Source of the DNA: an uncultured Lachnospiraceae bacterium
GTDB lineage: Bacteria; Bacillota; Clostridia; Lachnospirales; Lachnospiraceae
NCBI GenBank assembly: GCA_900539175.1
Contig: UQAW01000014.1
Coordinates: 3,750 to 67,749, forward strand
Direction: 5' to 3'
Length of the DNA: 64,000 nt
In this document: one piece after another, positions 8,055 to 18,235 of the stretch
Position numbering within the stretch: position 1 is the first letter of the stretch
Layout of the letters: every line of letters starts with the position of its first letter
Notes under the pieces: model-generated
Database searches by the model: none
What the model saw: the letters and a program-made list of their open reading frames with translations, nothing else
Told to the model about the DNA's origin: nothing
Made by a program: the position numbers and the translations under genes

Positions 8055-9665
8055 ATGGCAGTCAAATACGTATTCGTAACAGGCGGAGTAGTATCCGGAC
8101 TTGGAAAAGGAATTACTGCAGCTTCACTGGGAAGATTATTGAAAGCGAGAGGATATCAGGTAACGATGCAGAAATTCGATCCCTATATCAATATTGACCC
8201 GGGAACGATGAATCCCATTCAGCATGGTGAAGTTTTTGTAACCGATGACGGTACGGAGACAGATCTGGATCTTGGCCACTATGAACGTTTTATTGATGAA
8301 AGCCTGGATAAGAATTCGAATGTAACGACCGGTAAAATTTACTGGAGTGTTCTGCAGAAGGAACGTCACGGAGATTTTGGCGGAGGGACTGTACAGGTGA
8401 TTCCGCATATTACCAATGAGATCAAGGGGCGTTTTTACCGCGGAAAAAGCGTGGAGGAAGACCGGATTGCAATTATTGAGGTTGGAGGAACGGTTGGGGA
8501 CATTGAAAGCCAGCCATTTCTGGAATCAATCCGCCAGTTCCAGCATGATGTAGGACATGAAAATGCAATCCTGATTCATGTGACATTGATTCCGTATCTG
8601 AAAGCATCCGGGGAAATGAAAACGAAGCCCACACAGGCAAGCGTTAAGGAATTGCAGGGGATGGGAATTCAGCCGGATATTCTCGTATGCCGTTCAGAAC
8701 TTCCGCTTCCTCAGGAGTTGAAAGATAAGATCGCATTGTTCTGTAATGTACCCAGCAGTCATGTGCTTCAGAATCTGGATGTGGAATATCTGTATGAAGC
8801 GCCCCTTGCCATGGAAAAAGAAAAGCTTGCTCAGGTGGTATGTGAGAGTCTGAAACTTCCGTGTCCCGAGCCGGATCTTTCGGACTGGACCTCTATGGTA
8901 GATGCTCTGCGCAATCCGAACAAGGAGGTAAGCATAGCACTGGTAGGAAAATATATTCAGCTTCATGATGCTTATCTTTCTGTTGCAGAAGCATTGAAGC
9001 ACGGCGGAATTGCAAGCCATGCCAACGTACATATCAACTGGGTGGATTCCGAGCAGGTGAACAGTGAAAATGTGGAAGAATTGTTAAAAGATGCCGACGG
9101 TATTCTGGTGCCGGGCGGATTCGGAAACCGGGGAATCGAAGGTAAAGTTGCAGCGATTGCATATGCAAGAACCCATCAGGTTCCATTTTTGGGAATTTGT
9201 CTGGGTATGCAGTTATCCATTGTGGAATTTGCCAGAAATGTAGTTGGATACCATGATGCCCACAGTATCGAACTGAATCCGAATACCATGCATCCGGTAA
9301 TCGCGCTGATGCCGGAACAGGATGGGATTGAAGATATCGGAGGTACATTGAGATTGGGTGCTTATCCTTGTGTATTGAAAGAGGGAAGTAAAGCGTATGA
9401 GTTATATCAGGCATCTGAGATCCAGGAACGGCACAGGCATCGGTATGAAGTGAATAATGATTACCGGAAGGCATTGGAAGCGCATGGGATGCTTCTTTCC
9501 GGAATTTCTCCGGACGGAAGAATTGTGGAGATGGTGGAAATTCCGGGACATCCGTTCTTTATCGGCACTCAGGGACATCCGGAATTGAAAAGCCGTCCGA
9601 ACCGTCCCCATCCATTATTCCGCGGATTGATTGCAGCAGCAGTAGAATTCAAGAAATCAAAATAA
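8055..9665 (+). CDS. pyrG: CTP synthase
   Basis: CTP synthase aminates UTP to CTP with glutamine as nitrogen donor, in the cytosol. The 536-residue protein has the usual two halves: an amidoligase domain opening with [12 protein letters not shown] and a class I glutaminase domain with the nucleophile Cys in FLGICLGMQ (about residue 380) and the His-Glu pair in GTQGHPE near the C terminus. Length is normal. GGAGG precedes the ATG at good distance. It is a single gene facing away from the amt gene; it belongs with the glutamine users of this block. The AU-rich hairpin after the stop (9677-9710) lacks a U-tract, so its terminator is uncertain. Confidence 0.97.
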   Translation: MAVKYVFVTGGVVSGLGKGITAASLGRLLKARGYQVTMQKFDPYINIDPGTMNPIQHGEVFVTDDGTETDLDLGHYERFIDESLDKNSNVTTGKIYWSVLQKERHGDFGGGTVQVIPHITNEIKGRFYRGKSVEEDRIAIIEVGGTVGDIESQPFLESIRQFQHDVGHENAILIHVTLIPYLKASGEMKTKPTQASVKELQGMGIQPDILVCRSELPLPQELKDKIALFCNVPSSHVLQNLDVEYLYEAPLAMEKEKLAQVVCESLKLPCPEPDLSDWTSMVDALRNPNKEVSIALVGKYIQLHDAYLSVAEALKHGGIASHANVHINWVDSEQVNSENVEELLKDADGILVPGGFGNRGIEGKVAAIAYARTHQVPFLGICLGMQLSIVEFARNVVGYHDAHSIELNPNTMHPVIALMPEQDGIEDIGGTLRLGAYPCVLKEGSKAYELYQASEIQERHRHRYEVNNDYRKALEAHGMLLSGISPDGRIVEMVEIPGHPFFIGTQGHPELKSRPNRPHPLFRGLIAAAVEFKKSK

Positions 9666-9740
9666 AATAACAAAAACACTGGATAAAATATTATTTTATT
9701 CGGTAAAGTGCAAAAAAAATAAAAAAGATTAGAATAATGC

Positions 9741-9769
9741 TTTACAAATTCACTTCTTTGGTATATAGT
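9741..9769 (+). promoter_or_regulatory. promoter of gltB
   Basis: TTTACA (9741-9746) and TATAGT (9764-9769) are 17 bases apart. The predicted start near 9776 leaves a leader of about 215 bases that contains the structured element at 9793-9954. Confidence 0.7.
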
Positions 9770-9792
9770 AATGCAAAAGGCAACATACAGAT

Positions 9793-9954
9793 TATGAAAG
9801 TCGATTGCTCTGCACCTTGTGCTCCCGCAATCGCCGCCAGTATTCGTAATCCGGGCTGTCGCCCTCCTTACTCATACCGGCTTGCCCGTCCAATGTCCAT
9901 GACTCGCCGCATGCAAGCATGCGCTCCTCATGGCCGCTGTACGGGACTTTCATA
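9793..9954. repeat. 162-bp structured element in the gltB leader
   Basis: The element is closed by a perfect 10-bp inverted repeat, TATGAAAGTC (9793-9802) and GACTTTCATA (9945-9954). Inside are at least three nested hairpins: CGATTGC...GCAATCG (9802-9833, with GCAC/GTGC inside), GGGC/GCCC around 9853-9866, and a CATGA/GCATGC stem around 9890-9925. It is visibly more C-rich than its flanks. The opposite strand has an open frame of 53 codons exactly spanning it, which looks like a by-product. Alternatives are a small mobile repeat (MITE-like), or a cis-acting RNA of gltB. No U-tract follows, so it is not a simple terminator. Confidence 0.6.
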
Positions 9955-9991
9955 GTAAAAAAGAAAAAATATTAGAAGGAAGGTTTTTCGT

Positions 9992-12900
9992 ATGACACAG
10001 GAATTTACATGTGCCCGAAACCAGAAACTGCCCGGTTTATATCGGCCGGAGTTTGAACATGACAACTGTGGTATCGGAGCAGTCGTTAATATCAAGGGCC
10101 TCAAAACACATGAGACAGTGGTGAATGCTTTAAAAATCGTTGAAAATCTAGAACATAGAGCCGGCAAAGACGCCGAGGGAAAAACAGGGGATGGTGTAGG
10201 AATCCTTTTACAGATTTCACACAAATTCTTTTCGAAGACCTGTGAATCCCTCGGTATTTTTTTGGGAGAAGAACGTGAATACGGAGTCGGTATGTTCTTC
10301 TTTCCGCAGCAGGAACTGAAGCGTAATCAGGCAAAGAAAATGTTCGAAGTTATTGTGGAAAAAGAAGGTCTTGAACTTCTGGGATGGCGTACGGTACCGA
10401 CAGCTCCGGAAGTGCTGGGACATAAGGCAAGAGAGTGTATGCCCTGTATCATGCAGGCTTTCATTAAAAAGCCGAAGGATGTGGCAAAAGGACTGGAATT
10501 TGACCGTAAACTTTATGTTGTCCGCCGTGTATTTGAACAGAGTAATGACAATACTTACGTTGTGTCTCTTTCCAGCCGTACAATCGTCTATAAAGGAATG
10601 TTCCTGGTAGGACAGCTGCGTACCTTTTTCCATGATCTGCAGAGCGATGATTATGAATCTGCCATTGCTATCGTGCATTCCAGATTCTCAACCAATACAA
10701 ATCCGAGCTGGGAACGTGCACATCCAAACCGCTTTATTGTACATAATGGTGAGATCAATACGATCCGCGGAAATGCAGATAAGATGCTGGCACGTGAAGA
10801 GACCATGGATTCCAACAATCTGAAGGATGAGATGGACAAAGTTCTTCCGGTCATCAATGCACAGGGATCTGATTCGGCAATGCTGGATAATACTCTGGAA
10901 TTCCTGGTTATGAGTGGTATGGATCTGCCCCTTGCGGTGATGATTGCGATACCGGAGCCATGGGCAAACAATGATACCATTTCTATGGAGAAACGTGATT
11001 TTTATCAATATTATGCAACGATGATGGAACCTTGGGACGGACCGGCAGCCATTGTATTTTCTGATGGAGATCAGGTAGGAGCAGTGCTGGATCGTAACGG
11101 ACTTCGTCCTTCCAGATATTATATTACCGATGACGGATATCTGATCCTGGCATCTGAGGTTGGAGTTCTTCCCATTCCGACAGAAAAAGTTGTGCAGAAG
11201 GAGCGTCTCCATCCGGGTAAAATGTTGCTTGTGGATACCGTTCAGGGAAAAGTCATCAACGACGATGAACTGAAGGAATCCTATGCAGGTAAACAGCCTT
11301 ACGGTGAGTGGCTGGACAGCAATCTTGTTCAATTGAAAGATCTGAAGATTCCGAATAAAAGAGTTCAGGAATATACAAAAGAAGAACGCCGTCGGCTTCA
11401 AAAAGCATTCGGTTACAGCTACGAAGAGTATCGTACGTCTATCCGGAATATGGCATTGAATGGTTCTGAGGGAATCAGTGCGATGGGTGTGGATACTCCG
11501 CTCCCGGTACTGTCAAAAGAACATCAGCCGTTGTTCCATTACTTTAAACAGTTATTTGCACAGGTTACGAATCCGCCGATTGACTGTATCCGTGAGGAAA
11601 TTGTGACCTCCACCACGATTTATCTGGGGAAAGACGGAAATCTTCTGAAAGAGCAGCCGGAAAACTGCAAGATGCTCAAAATCAACCATCCGATTCTGAC
11701 CAATACGGATATGCTGAAGATCAAGAATATGAAGGTGGACGGTTTCAAGGTTGTGGAAGTCCCGATTACTTATTATAAGAGTGCTCCACTGGAACGTGCC
11801 ATTGACCATCTGTTTGTGGAGGTGGATAAGGCTTATCGTCAGGGTGCCAGCATTCTGATCTTAAGTGACAGGGGTGTGGATGAGAATCATGTTGCAATTC
11901 CTTCCCTGCTTGCTGTCTCTGCCGTACATCAGCATCTGGTACGGACAAAGAAGAGAACGGCTCTTGGAATTATCCTGGAATCCGGTGAACCAAGAGAAGT
12001 TCATCATTTTGCAACCTTGCTTGGATATGGTGCAAGTGCTATCAACCCCTATCTGGCGCTTGATACCATCCATGATCTGATTGAAAATAAGATGATTGAC
12101 AAAGACTACTATGCAGCAGTTGATGATTATAATAAAGCAGTCTTAAGCGGAATTGTTAAGATTGCATCGAAGATGGGTATTTCTACGATTCAGTCCTATC
12201 AGGGGTCACAGATCTTTGAAGCAATCGGCATTTCAAAAGAAGTGATTGACAAATACTTCACCAATACGGTGAGCCGCGTAGGCGGTATCACTCTGGATGA
12301 TATTGCAAAGGATGTGGATGCCCGTCATTCGGAAGCCTTTGATCCGTTGGGACTGAATACGGATCTGACATTAGACAGCGTGGGAAGACATAAGAGCAGA
12401 AGTCAGGGCGAGGAACACCGCTACAATCCGGAGACGATCCATATGCTTCAGGAGTCTACCAGACGCGGTGACTACCAGATGTTCAAACAGTATACTGATA
12501 TGGTGGATCAGGAGGAGTCCGGTTATCTGAGGAGTCTGATGGATTTCAACTACGCAGAAAATCCGGTTCCGTTAGAAGAAGTGGAAAGTGTGGATTCCAT
12601 TGTACGGCGCTTTAAGACAGGTGCGATGTCCTATGGTTCTATTTCCCAGGAGGCGCATGAGACACTGGCAATCGCTATGAACATCCTGCACGGAAAGTCC
12701 AATACCGGTGAGGGCGGTGAGAGTATTGACCGTCTCAATGATCCGAGAAGATGTTCTGCAATCAAGCAGGTGGCATCGGGACGTTTCGGCGTGACCAGCA
12801 AGTATCTGGTAAACTCCAAAGAGATCCAGATTAAGATGGCACAGGGAGCAAAACCAGGTGAGGGCGGTCACCTTCCTGCCGGAAAAGTATACCCGTGGAT

Positions 12901-14533
12901 TGCGAAAACCAGACATTCCACACCGGGTGTATCCCTGATCTCACCGCCGCCGCATCATGATATTTATTCCATCGAGGATCTGGCACAGTTGATTTACGAC
13001 TTGAAAAATGCCAATACGGACGCAAGGATCTCCGTAAAACTGGTTTCTGAGGCAGGTGTGGGTACGGTTGCAGCAGGTGTTGCAAAAGCAGGCGCCCAGG
13101 TAATTCTGATCTCGGGATACGATGGAGGTACCGGCGCCGCACCGAGAAGTTCCATCCATAATGCAGGACTTCCGTGGGAGCTTGGCCTGGCAGAGACACA
13201 TCAGACATTGATTCAGAATGGTCTGCGTAACCGGGTTATGATTGAGACTGACGGTAAATTGATGAGCGGACGTGATGTTGCGATTGCAGCGCTTCTTGGC
13301 GCTGAGGAATTCGGTTTTGCTACGGCTCCCCTTGTAACGATGGGATGTGTGATGATGCGTGTCTGCAATCTGGATACTTGTCCGGTGGGTGTTGCCACAC
13401 AGAATCCGGAGCTCAGAAAGCGTTTCAAAGGAAAACCGGAGTATGTGGTGAACTTTATGCGCTTTATTGCAGAAGAACTGCGTGAATATATGGCAAAACT
13501 TGGTTTCCGCACGATCGACGAGATGGTAGGTCGCTCTGATTGTCTGAAACGGAAAGAGGGTGTCACCGACGAAAGAGCCAGTCGTGTGGATTTGACAGAA
13601 ATTCTGAATAATCCATATGCGAAAGAGCCGAAAGTTACATTCGATCCGACACTGGCATATAATTTTGAACTGGAAAAGACACTGGATGAAAAAGTATTGC
13701 TGAAACAATTAAAAGCAGCGATGGATAAAGGCGAGAAGATGACGCTTCATGTAGAAGTCGGCAATACGGATCGAACATTCGGTACCATTCTGGGTTCCGA
13801 GCTTACCAGAAAATTTGACGGAAAGCTGAAAGAGGATACGTATGTGATTGAATGTAATGGCGCCGGCGGTCAGAGTTTTGGTGCATTTATTCCCAAAGGA
13901 TTAACCTTAAGACTGACCGGAGATTCCAACGATTATTTTGGAAAGGGTCTCTCAGGAGGAAAACTGGTCGTACGTCCTCCAAAGAACATCAAGTTTAAAG
14001 CGGATGAGAACATCATTGTAGGCAATGTTGCACTGTATGGCGCAACCAGTGGTGAGGCTTACATTAACGGTGTTGCGGGAGAACGTTTCTGTGTACGTAA
14101 CTCCGGCGCTTATGCAGTGGTAGAGGGTGTCGGTGATCACGGATGTGAATATATGACCGGCGGACGTGTGGTTGTACTTGGTTCCACCGGAAAGAACTTC
14201 GCAGCAGGTATGAGCGGCGGTATCGCTTATGTGCTGGATGAAGGCAATAATCTGTATCGGAATCTGAATAAAGAGATGATCGGGATTGAAAAAGTAGAGA
14301 ATAAGTATGATGAACAAGAACTAAAAAGTATGATCCGGAAACATGTGGAAGCGACCGGTTCTGAAAAGGGAAAGAAAGTTCTGGAATCATTCAAAGAGTA
14401 TCTGCCGAAGTTTAAGAAGATCATTCCGAACGATTATAAACGTATGATGATGCTCAGTGCTCAGTTGGAAGAAAAAGGATTGAGCAGTGAACAGGCACAG
14501 ATTGAAGCTTTCTATGAGAGTTTGCATAAATAG
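9992..14533 (+). CDS. gltB: glutamate synthase, large subunit
   Basis: GltB converts 2-oxoglutarate and glutamine to two glutamates, the second half of the GS-GOGAT cycle. The 1513-residue protein has the standard order: class II glutaminase (nucleophile Cys26 in HDNCGIGAV, implying a short propeptide), central domain, FMN-binding synthase domain (GGEGGESIDRLND near residue 910; Cys cluster in CNLDTCPVGVATQ) and C-terminal GXGXG beta-helix with repeated Gly motifs. The start is supported by GGAAGG upstream. Its stop is 17 bases from gltD, so the two subunits are co-transcribed. Control may act through the long leader. Confidence 0.97.
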   Translation: MTQEFTCARNQKLPGLYRPEFEHDNCGIGAVVNIKGLKTHETVVNALKIVENLEHRAGKDAEGKTGDGVGILLQISHKFFSKTCESLGIFLGEEREYGVGMFFFPQQELKRNQAKKMFEVIVEKEGLELLGWRTVPTAPEVLGHKARECMPCIMQAFIKKPKDVAKGLEFDRKLYVVRRVFEQSNDNTYVVSLSSRTIVYKGMFLVGQLRTFFHDLQSDDYESAIAIVHSRFSTNTNPSWERAHPNRFIVHNGEINTIRGNADKMLAREETMDSNNLKDEMDKVLPVINAQGSDSAMLDNTLEFLVMSGMDLPLAVMIAIPEPWANNDTISMEKRDFYQYYATMMEPWDGPAAIVFSDGDQVGAVLDRNGLRPSRYYITDDGYLILASEVGVLPIPTEKVVQKERLHPGKMLLVDTVQGKVINDDELKESYAGKQPYGEWLDSNLVQLKDLKIPNKRVQEYTKEERRRLQKAFGYSYEEYRTSIRNMALNGSEGISAMGVDTPLPVLSKEHQPLFHYFKQLFAQVTNPPIDCIREEIVTSTTIYLGKDGNLLKEQPENCKMLKINHPILTNTDMLKIKNMKVDGFKVVEVPITYYKSAPLERAIDHLFVEVDKAYRQGASILILSDRGVDENHVAIPSLLAVSAVHQHLVRTKKRTALGIILESGEPREVHHFATLLGYGASAINPYLALDTIHDLIENKMIDKDYYAAVDDYNKAVLSGIVKIASKMGISTIQSYQGSQIFEAIGISKEVIDKYFTNTVSRVGGITLDDIAKDVDARHSEAFDPLGLNTDLTLDSVGRHKSRSQGEEHRYNPETIHMLQESTRRGDYQMFKQYTDMVDQEESGYLRSLMDFNYAENPVPLEEVESVDSIVRRFKTGAMSYGSISQEAHETLAIAMNILHGKSNTGEGGESIDRLNDPRRCSAIKQVASGRFGVTSKYLVNSKEIQIKMAQGAKPGEGGHLPAGKVYPWIAKTRHSTPGVSLISPPPHHDIYSIEDLAQLIYDLKNANTDARISVKLVSEAGVGTVAAGVAKAGAQVILISGYDGGTGAAPRSSIHNAGLPWELGLAETHQTLIQNGLRNRVMIETDGKLMSGRDVAIAALLGAEEFGFATAPLVTMGCVMMRVCNLDTCPVGVATQNPELRKRFKGKPEYVVNFMRFIAEELREYMAKLGFRTIDEMVGRSDCLKRKEGVTDERASRVDLTEILNNPYAKEPKVTFDPTLAYNFELEKTLDEKVLLKQLKAAMDKGEKMTLHVEVGNTDRTFGTILGSELTRKFDGKLKEDTYVIECNGAGGQSFGAFIPKGLTLRLTGDSNDYFGKGLSGGKLVVRPPKNIKFKADENIIVGNVALYGATSGEAYINGVAGERFCVRNSGAYAVVEGVGDHGCEYMTGGRVVVLGSTGKNFAAGMSGGIAYVLDEGNNLYRNLNKEMIGIEKVENKYDEQELKSMIRKHVEATGSEKGKKVLESFKEYLPKFKKIIPNDYKRMMMLSAQLEEKGLSSEQAQIEAFYESLHK

Positions 14534-14550
14534 GGAGGCAAAGAGTTATT

Positions 14551-16035
14551 ATGGGAAAACCAACAGGATTTTTAGATTATGAACGCGTGACAAGCGAGTG
14601 CACTGCACCGCTTGAGCGCATCAAAAACTTTCAGGAATTCCATACTCCGCTTTCTTTGGAGAAACAGCAGCTTCAGGGCGCACGTTGTATGTCCTGCGGT
14701 GTTCCGTTCTGTCAGGCCGGCAGAATGATTGCAGGGATGGCCAGCGGCTGTCCTCTGAACAACCTGTGTCCGGAGTGGAATGACCTGGTATATATCGGCA
14801 ACTGGGAACAGGCATATGAACGTCTTACGAAAACCAATTGTTTTCCGGAGTTTACTTCCAGAGTCTGCCCGGCGCTTTGTGAGGCGGCATGTACCTGTAA
14901 TCTGAACGGTGAAGCAGTCTGCACCAAAGAAAATGAGCGGGCAATCATTGAGCATGCCTGGGAGAGCGGATTGGTTCAGCCGAATCCGCCGAAGGTACGT
15001 ACCGGGAAGACGGTGGCAGTAGTCGGAAGCGGACCTTCCGGCCTGGCAGCTGCCATGCAGTTGAATAAGAGAGGGCATAAGGTAACTGTTTTTGAACGCC
15101 GTGACCGTGTGGGCGGATTGCTCCGTTACGGAATCCCGAATATGAAGTTGGAAAAACAGGTGATTGACCGCCGTGTGGCATTGATGGAGGCAGAGGGAAT
15201 CGAATTTGTAACCAACACGGATATCGGAGTTGATATCAAGGCAGAACAATTACTGAAAGATTATGACAGAGTGCTTCTCTGCTGCGGTGCTTCCAATCCG
15301 AGAGATATCAAAGCTCCGGGAAGAGAGTTGAAAGGAATTCATTTTGCAGTGGACTATCTGACATCTGTAACCAGAAGTTTGTTAGATTCTAATCTGGAAG
15401 ATAAAAAATATATCAGTCCAAAGGGAAAACATGTGGTAGTCATCGGCGGCGGCGATACTGGTAATGACTGTGTGGGAACTTCCATCCGTCTGGGTGCCAA
15501 GAGCGTGACGCAGTTGGAAATGATGCCGATGCCTCCGGTAGAGCGTGCAGAGGATAACCCATGGCCGGAATGGCCCAAAGTGCTGAAGACTGATTACGGT
15601 CAGGAAGAGGCAATTGCCGTATTTGGTCATGATCCCCGTATTTACCAGACAACAGTGACAGAATTTATCGGCAATAAAAAGGGCGAAGTAAAGCAGATGA
15701 AGATTGTGAAGCTGACCCCGCAGAAAGACGAGAAGACCGGTCGGATGAATATGGTTCCGGTGGAAGGTTCTGAGGAAATTATCCCGGCAGATCTGGTTCT
15801 GATCGCAGCTGGTTTTCTGGGAAGCCAGAAGTACGTGACGGATGCTTTCAAGGTTGCTTTGAATCCGCGCACCAATGTACAGACGGAAGCCGGAAAGTAT
15901 CAGACCAGTGTGCCGAATGTATTTGCGGCAGGCGATATGCACAGAGGACAGTCTTTGGTTGCATGGGCAATCCGTGAAGGAAGAGATGCCGCCAAAGAAG
16001 TAGATGAGTCATTGATGGGTTATACAAATTTGTAA
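14551..16035 (+). CDS. gltD: glutamate synthase, small subunit
   Basis: GltD passes electrons from NAD(P)H through FAD and iron-sulfur clusters to GltB. The 494-residue protein begins with a Cys-rich domain (CMSCGVPFC and further Cys to about residue 115) for 4Fe-4S clusters. It then has two dinucleotide folds: FAD site VVGSGPSGLAAA near residue 155 and pyridine-nucleotide site VIGGGDTGNDC near 300. The C-terminal VFAAGDMHRGQSL is the usual second FAD motif. It follows gltB by 17 bases with GGAGG before the ATG. The paralogue at 40248 (NfnB) has the same fold but a different partner. Confidence 0.96.
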   Translation: MGKPTGFLDYERVTSECTAPLERIKNFQEFHTPLSLEKQQLQGARCMSCGVPFCQAGRMIAGMASGCPLNNLCPEWNDLVYIGNWEQAYERLTKTNCFPEFTSRVCPALCEAACTCNLNGEAVCTKENERAIIEHAWESGLVQPNPPKVRTGKTVAVVGSGPSGLAAAMQLNKRGHKVTVFERRDRVGGLLRYGIPNMKLEKQVIDRRVALMEAEGIEFVTNTDIGVDIKAEQLLKDYDRVLLCCGASNPRDIKAPGRELKGIHFAVDYLTSVTRSLLDSNLEDKKYISPKGKHVVVIGGGDTGNDCVGTSIRLGAKSVTQLEMMPMPPVERAEDNPWPEWPKVLKTDYGQEEAIAVFGHDPRIYQTTVTEFIGNKKGEVKQMKIVKLTPQKDEKTGRMNMVPVEGSEEIIPADLVLIAAGFLGSQKYVTDAFKVALNPRTNVQTEAGKYQTSVPNVFAAGDMHRGQSLVAWAIREGRDAAKEVDESLMGYTNL

Positions 16036-16039
16036 ATGA

Positions 16040-16068
16040 TTGACAGATTTCGAAGATATTGTTATTTT
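16040..16068 (+). promoter_or_regulatory. probable promoter of glnA
   Basis: TTGACA (16040-16045) lies 5 bases after the gltD stop, followed after 17 bases by TATTTT (16063-16068). The -35 box is perfect and the -10 box is mediocre. The leader would be about 208 bases. Confidence 0.55.
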
Positions 16069-16085
16069 ATTAGTGTGATATGATA

Positions 16086-16137
16086 CCAGGGTCAAAAGGT
16101 TATGCGTTTCATGCTTGCATGAAAAAGCATGACCTGG
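16086..16137 (+). repeat. long hairpin in the glnA leader
   Basis: CCAGG (16086-16090) pairs with CCTGG (16133-16137); inside, ATGC pairs with GCAT and CATGC with GCATG around a two-base turn. A smaller GCCC/GGGC hairpin follows at 16162-16174 with a T-run 12 bases later. No canonical terminator is formed. The CATGC/GCATG core also occurs in the gltB leader element, but the rest is different. Confidence 0.45.
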
Positions 16138-16282
16138 GGACCCGTAAAACATGAGAAAGTAGCCCGAATAGGGCGGATTTCGAATGTTTTTAGGATTGTG
16201 GAAGCATGAAATGCGGAGCAATCCGTGTATCATAGGAAAGACTGCGGTTCATTCTAATGTAAGAAATAAAGGAGACAGACAG

Positions 16283-17617
16283 ATGGCACGTTATACGAAG
16301 GAAATGATTTTACAGATGGCGGAAGAGGAAGACGTGGAGTTTATCCGACTTCAGTTTACCGATATGTTTGGTATCTTGCGCAATATGGCAATTACCTCCG
16401 GTCAGTTGGAAAAGGCATTGAGCAACGAATGTATTTTTGATGCTTCCACATTGGACGGCTTTTCAGGGCTGGAGTCAAATGAATTATATCTTTATCCGGA
16501 TCTGGATTCTTTTGTGATTCTTCCCTGGCGTCCACAGCAGGGAAAAGTAGCCAGAATGCTCTGTGATATCCATAATCCCGACGGGACTCCATACAAAGAG
16601 TGTTCCAGAGGAATTTTAAAACGTGTGCTGGATGAGGCTCACGATATGGGATATCAGTTTATCGCCGGTACGGAGTGCGAGTTCTTTCTTTTTCATACAG
16701 ATGACGATGGACTGCCTACGACGACGACCCACGATAAGGCCGGATATTTTGACCTTGGTCCCATGGATCTTGGAGAAAATGCCAGAAGAGATATGGTGCT
16801 GACATTGGAAGATATGGGCTTTGAAGTAGAGTCTTCATATCATGAGGCAGCGCATGGGCAGCATGAGATTGATTTTCATCACTGTAAAGGTCTGGAGGCT
16901 GCGGACAGTTTCATGACCTTTAAGTTTGCAGTACGTACCATTGCAAAACGCCATGGACTCCACGCTACCTTTATGCCGAAGCCAACCACAGGCGTACACG
17001 GTTCCGGTCTGCATGTGAATTGTATGATGAGAGATCCTCTTGGTAAAAATCTGTTTTATGATGAATCTGATACACAGGGATTAAGTAAGCTTGCATATTA
17101 TTTCATCGGCGGAATCATGAAGCATATACAGGGAATCACCCTGATTACCAATCCCCTTGTGAATTCCTATAAGCGTCTTGTGCCTGGATATGAGGCGCCG
17201 ATCTATGTGGGATGGACTACAAAGAGCAAAAATCAGATCATTCGGATACCTTTTACACGGGGAAGTAAGACGAAGATTGAGCTTCGTTCTCCGGACCCGT
17301 CTGCAAATCCTTATCTTGTCCTGGCAGTTCTGCTTGCAGCAGGACTTGACGGTATCCGAAATCAGATCATGCCTCCGGCATGTTTGGAGGAAAATCTGAA
17401 TATGCTGTCTGAGGAAGAGAAAGCGGGGAAAGGAATTCAGACCCTTCCCCGGGATCTGGATGAGGCAATCCGGGAATTCGAAAAAGACACATTTGTTCAG
17501 CAGGTTCTGGGGGAGGAGTTTTCCAGCCGGTATGTGGAGGCAAAGAAGGCGGAGTGGGCAGAGTATATTCCGCAGGTATCAAATTGGGAAATAGATAAGT
17601 ATTTGTATCGTATCTGA
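16283..17617 (+). CDS. glnA: glutamine synthetase type I (alpha)
   Basis: Glutamine synthetase makes glutamine from glutamate, ammonia and ATP and feeds the GltBD pair just upstream. From the ATG at 16283 the protein has 444 residues, the length of GSI-alpha; the frame is open further upstream to 16184, but GGAGA 9 bases before 16283 and the usual MARYTKE start decide the case. Family motifs include GTECEFFLF, HHEVDFH-like HEIDFHHC, PKPTTGVHGSGLHVN and RLVPGYEAPIYVGW. The adenylylation-site motif of GSI-beta is not seen, so feedback or protein control is expected instead. The ANTAR gene 17 bases downstream is probably in the same transcript. Confidence 0.97.
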   Translation: MARYTKEMILQMAEEEDVEFIRLQFTDMFGILRNMAITSGQLEKALSNECIFDASTLDGFSGLESNELYLYPDLDSFVILPWRPQQGKVARMLCDIHNPDGTPYKECSRGILKRVLDEAHDMGYQFIAGTECEFFLFHTDDDGLPTTTTHDKAGYFDLGPMDLGENARRDMVLTLEDMGFEVESSYHEAAHGQHEIDFHHCKGLEAADSFMTFKFAVRTIAKRHGLHATFMPKPTTGVHGSGLHVNCMMRDPLGKNLFYDESDTQGLSKLAYYFIGGIMKHIQGITLITNPLVNSYKRLVPGYEAPIYVGWTTKSKNQIIRIPFTRGSKTKIELRSPDPSANPYLVLAVLLAAGLDGIRNQIMPPACLEENLNMLSEEEKAGKGIQTLPRDLDEAIREFEKDTFVQQVLGEEFSSRYVEAKKAEWAEYIPQVSNWEIDKYLYRI

Positions 17618-17634
17618 TTAGAGGGGCAGGATGA

Positions 17635-18183
17635 ATGAGCAGCTTGGTGATTGTTTTTCCGAAAATTGAAGATGCGAAGCGGATCCGCGATATTCTGATA
17701 CGGCATGGCTTCGATGTGGATGCGGTCTGTACCACAGCTTCTCAGGCACTCGGTGAGATGAATGACAGAAATGGCGGTATCCTGATCTGCGGATATAAAC
17801 TGCCGGATATGTTCTTTATGGAATTACATGAATGTATGCCTGAAAGTTTTGAGATGCTGCTGATTGCATCTTCCAGAGTGCTTGGCACTTGTGGAGACTA
17901 TCATATAGCAGCAATAGCCATGCCGCTCTCCGTATATGAGCTGGTAAATACTTTGCAGACGATGCAGCAGCAGGTACGAAGACGTTTAAAGAAGGCGAAA
18001 GTAAAGCCGAAGGCAAGGAGCAAAGAGGAACAGGAGATTCTTGATAAGGCAAAAAGACTTTTAATGGAGCGCAATAGTATGACAGAGTCTGATGCCCATC
18101 ATTATCTCCAGAAATGCAGTATGGACAGTGGTACGAATCTTATTGAGACAGCCCAGATGCTTCTGACACTGATGAACAGCTGA
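17635..18183 (+). CDS. ANTAR-domain RNA-binding regulator with degenerate receiver
   Basis: The 182-residue protein has an N-terminal receiver-like fold (1-~115) and a C-terminal ANTAR domain (~128-180; the pattern ILDKAKRLLMERNSMTESDA and LIETAQMLL). ANTAR proteins bind paired hexaloop hairpins in leader RNAs and prevent termination. At the phosphoacceptor position the receiver reads ILICGYKLPDM, with Gly where a receiver has Asp, so control by classical phosphorylation is unlikely. The ATG at 17635 is 8 bases after GAGGGG; another ATG four bases earlier is out of frame. It directly follows glnA, which suggests a nitrogen signal, perhaps through contact with glutamine synthetase (inference). 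The amt leader is its most likely target in this window. Confidence 0.85.
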   Translation: MSSLVIVFPKIEDAKRIRDILIRHGFDVDAVCTTASQALGEMNDRNGGILICGYKLPDMFFMELHECMPESFEMLLIASSRVLGTCGDYHIAAIAMPLSVYELVNTLQTMQQQVRRRLKKAKVKPKARSKEEQEILDKAKRLLMERNSMTESDAHHYLQKCSMDSGTNLIETAQMLLTLMNS

Positions 18184-18235
18184 TCTTTGTTTTGCAATTG
18201 CCTGTAGATTACATTTGTAAAGAGGAGAAATTACA

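Noticed and set aside
9795..9953. 53-codon minus-strand frame (starts MKVPYSGHEER) across the gltB leader element
   Set aside because: It exactly coincides with the inverted-repeat element, has no ribosome site and is explained by the element's structure.
16184..16282. Upstream in-frame start of glnA adding 33 residues
   Set aside because: The added residues do not fit the family and the ATG at 16283 has a clear ribosome site.
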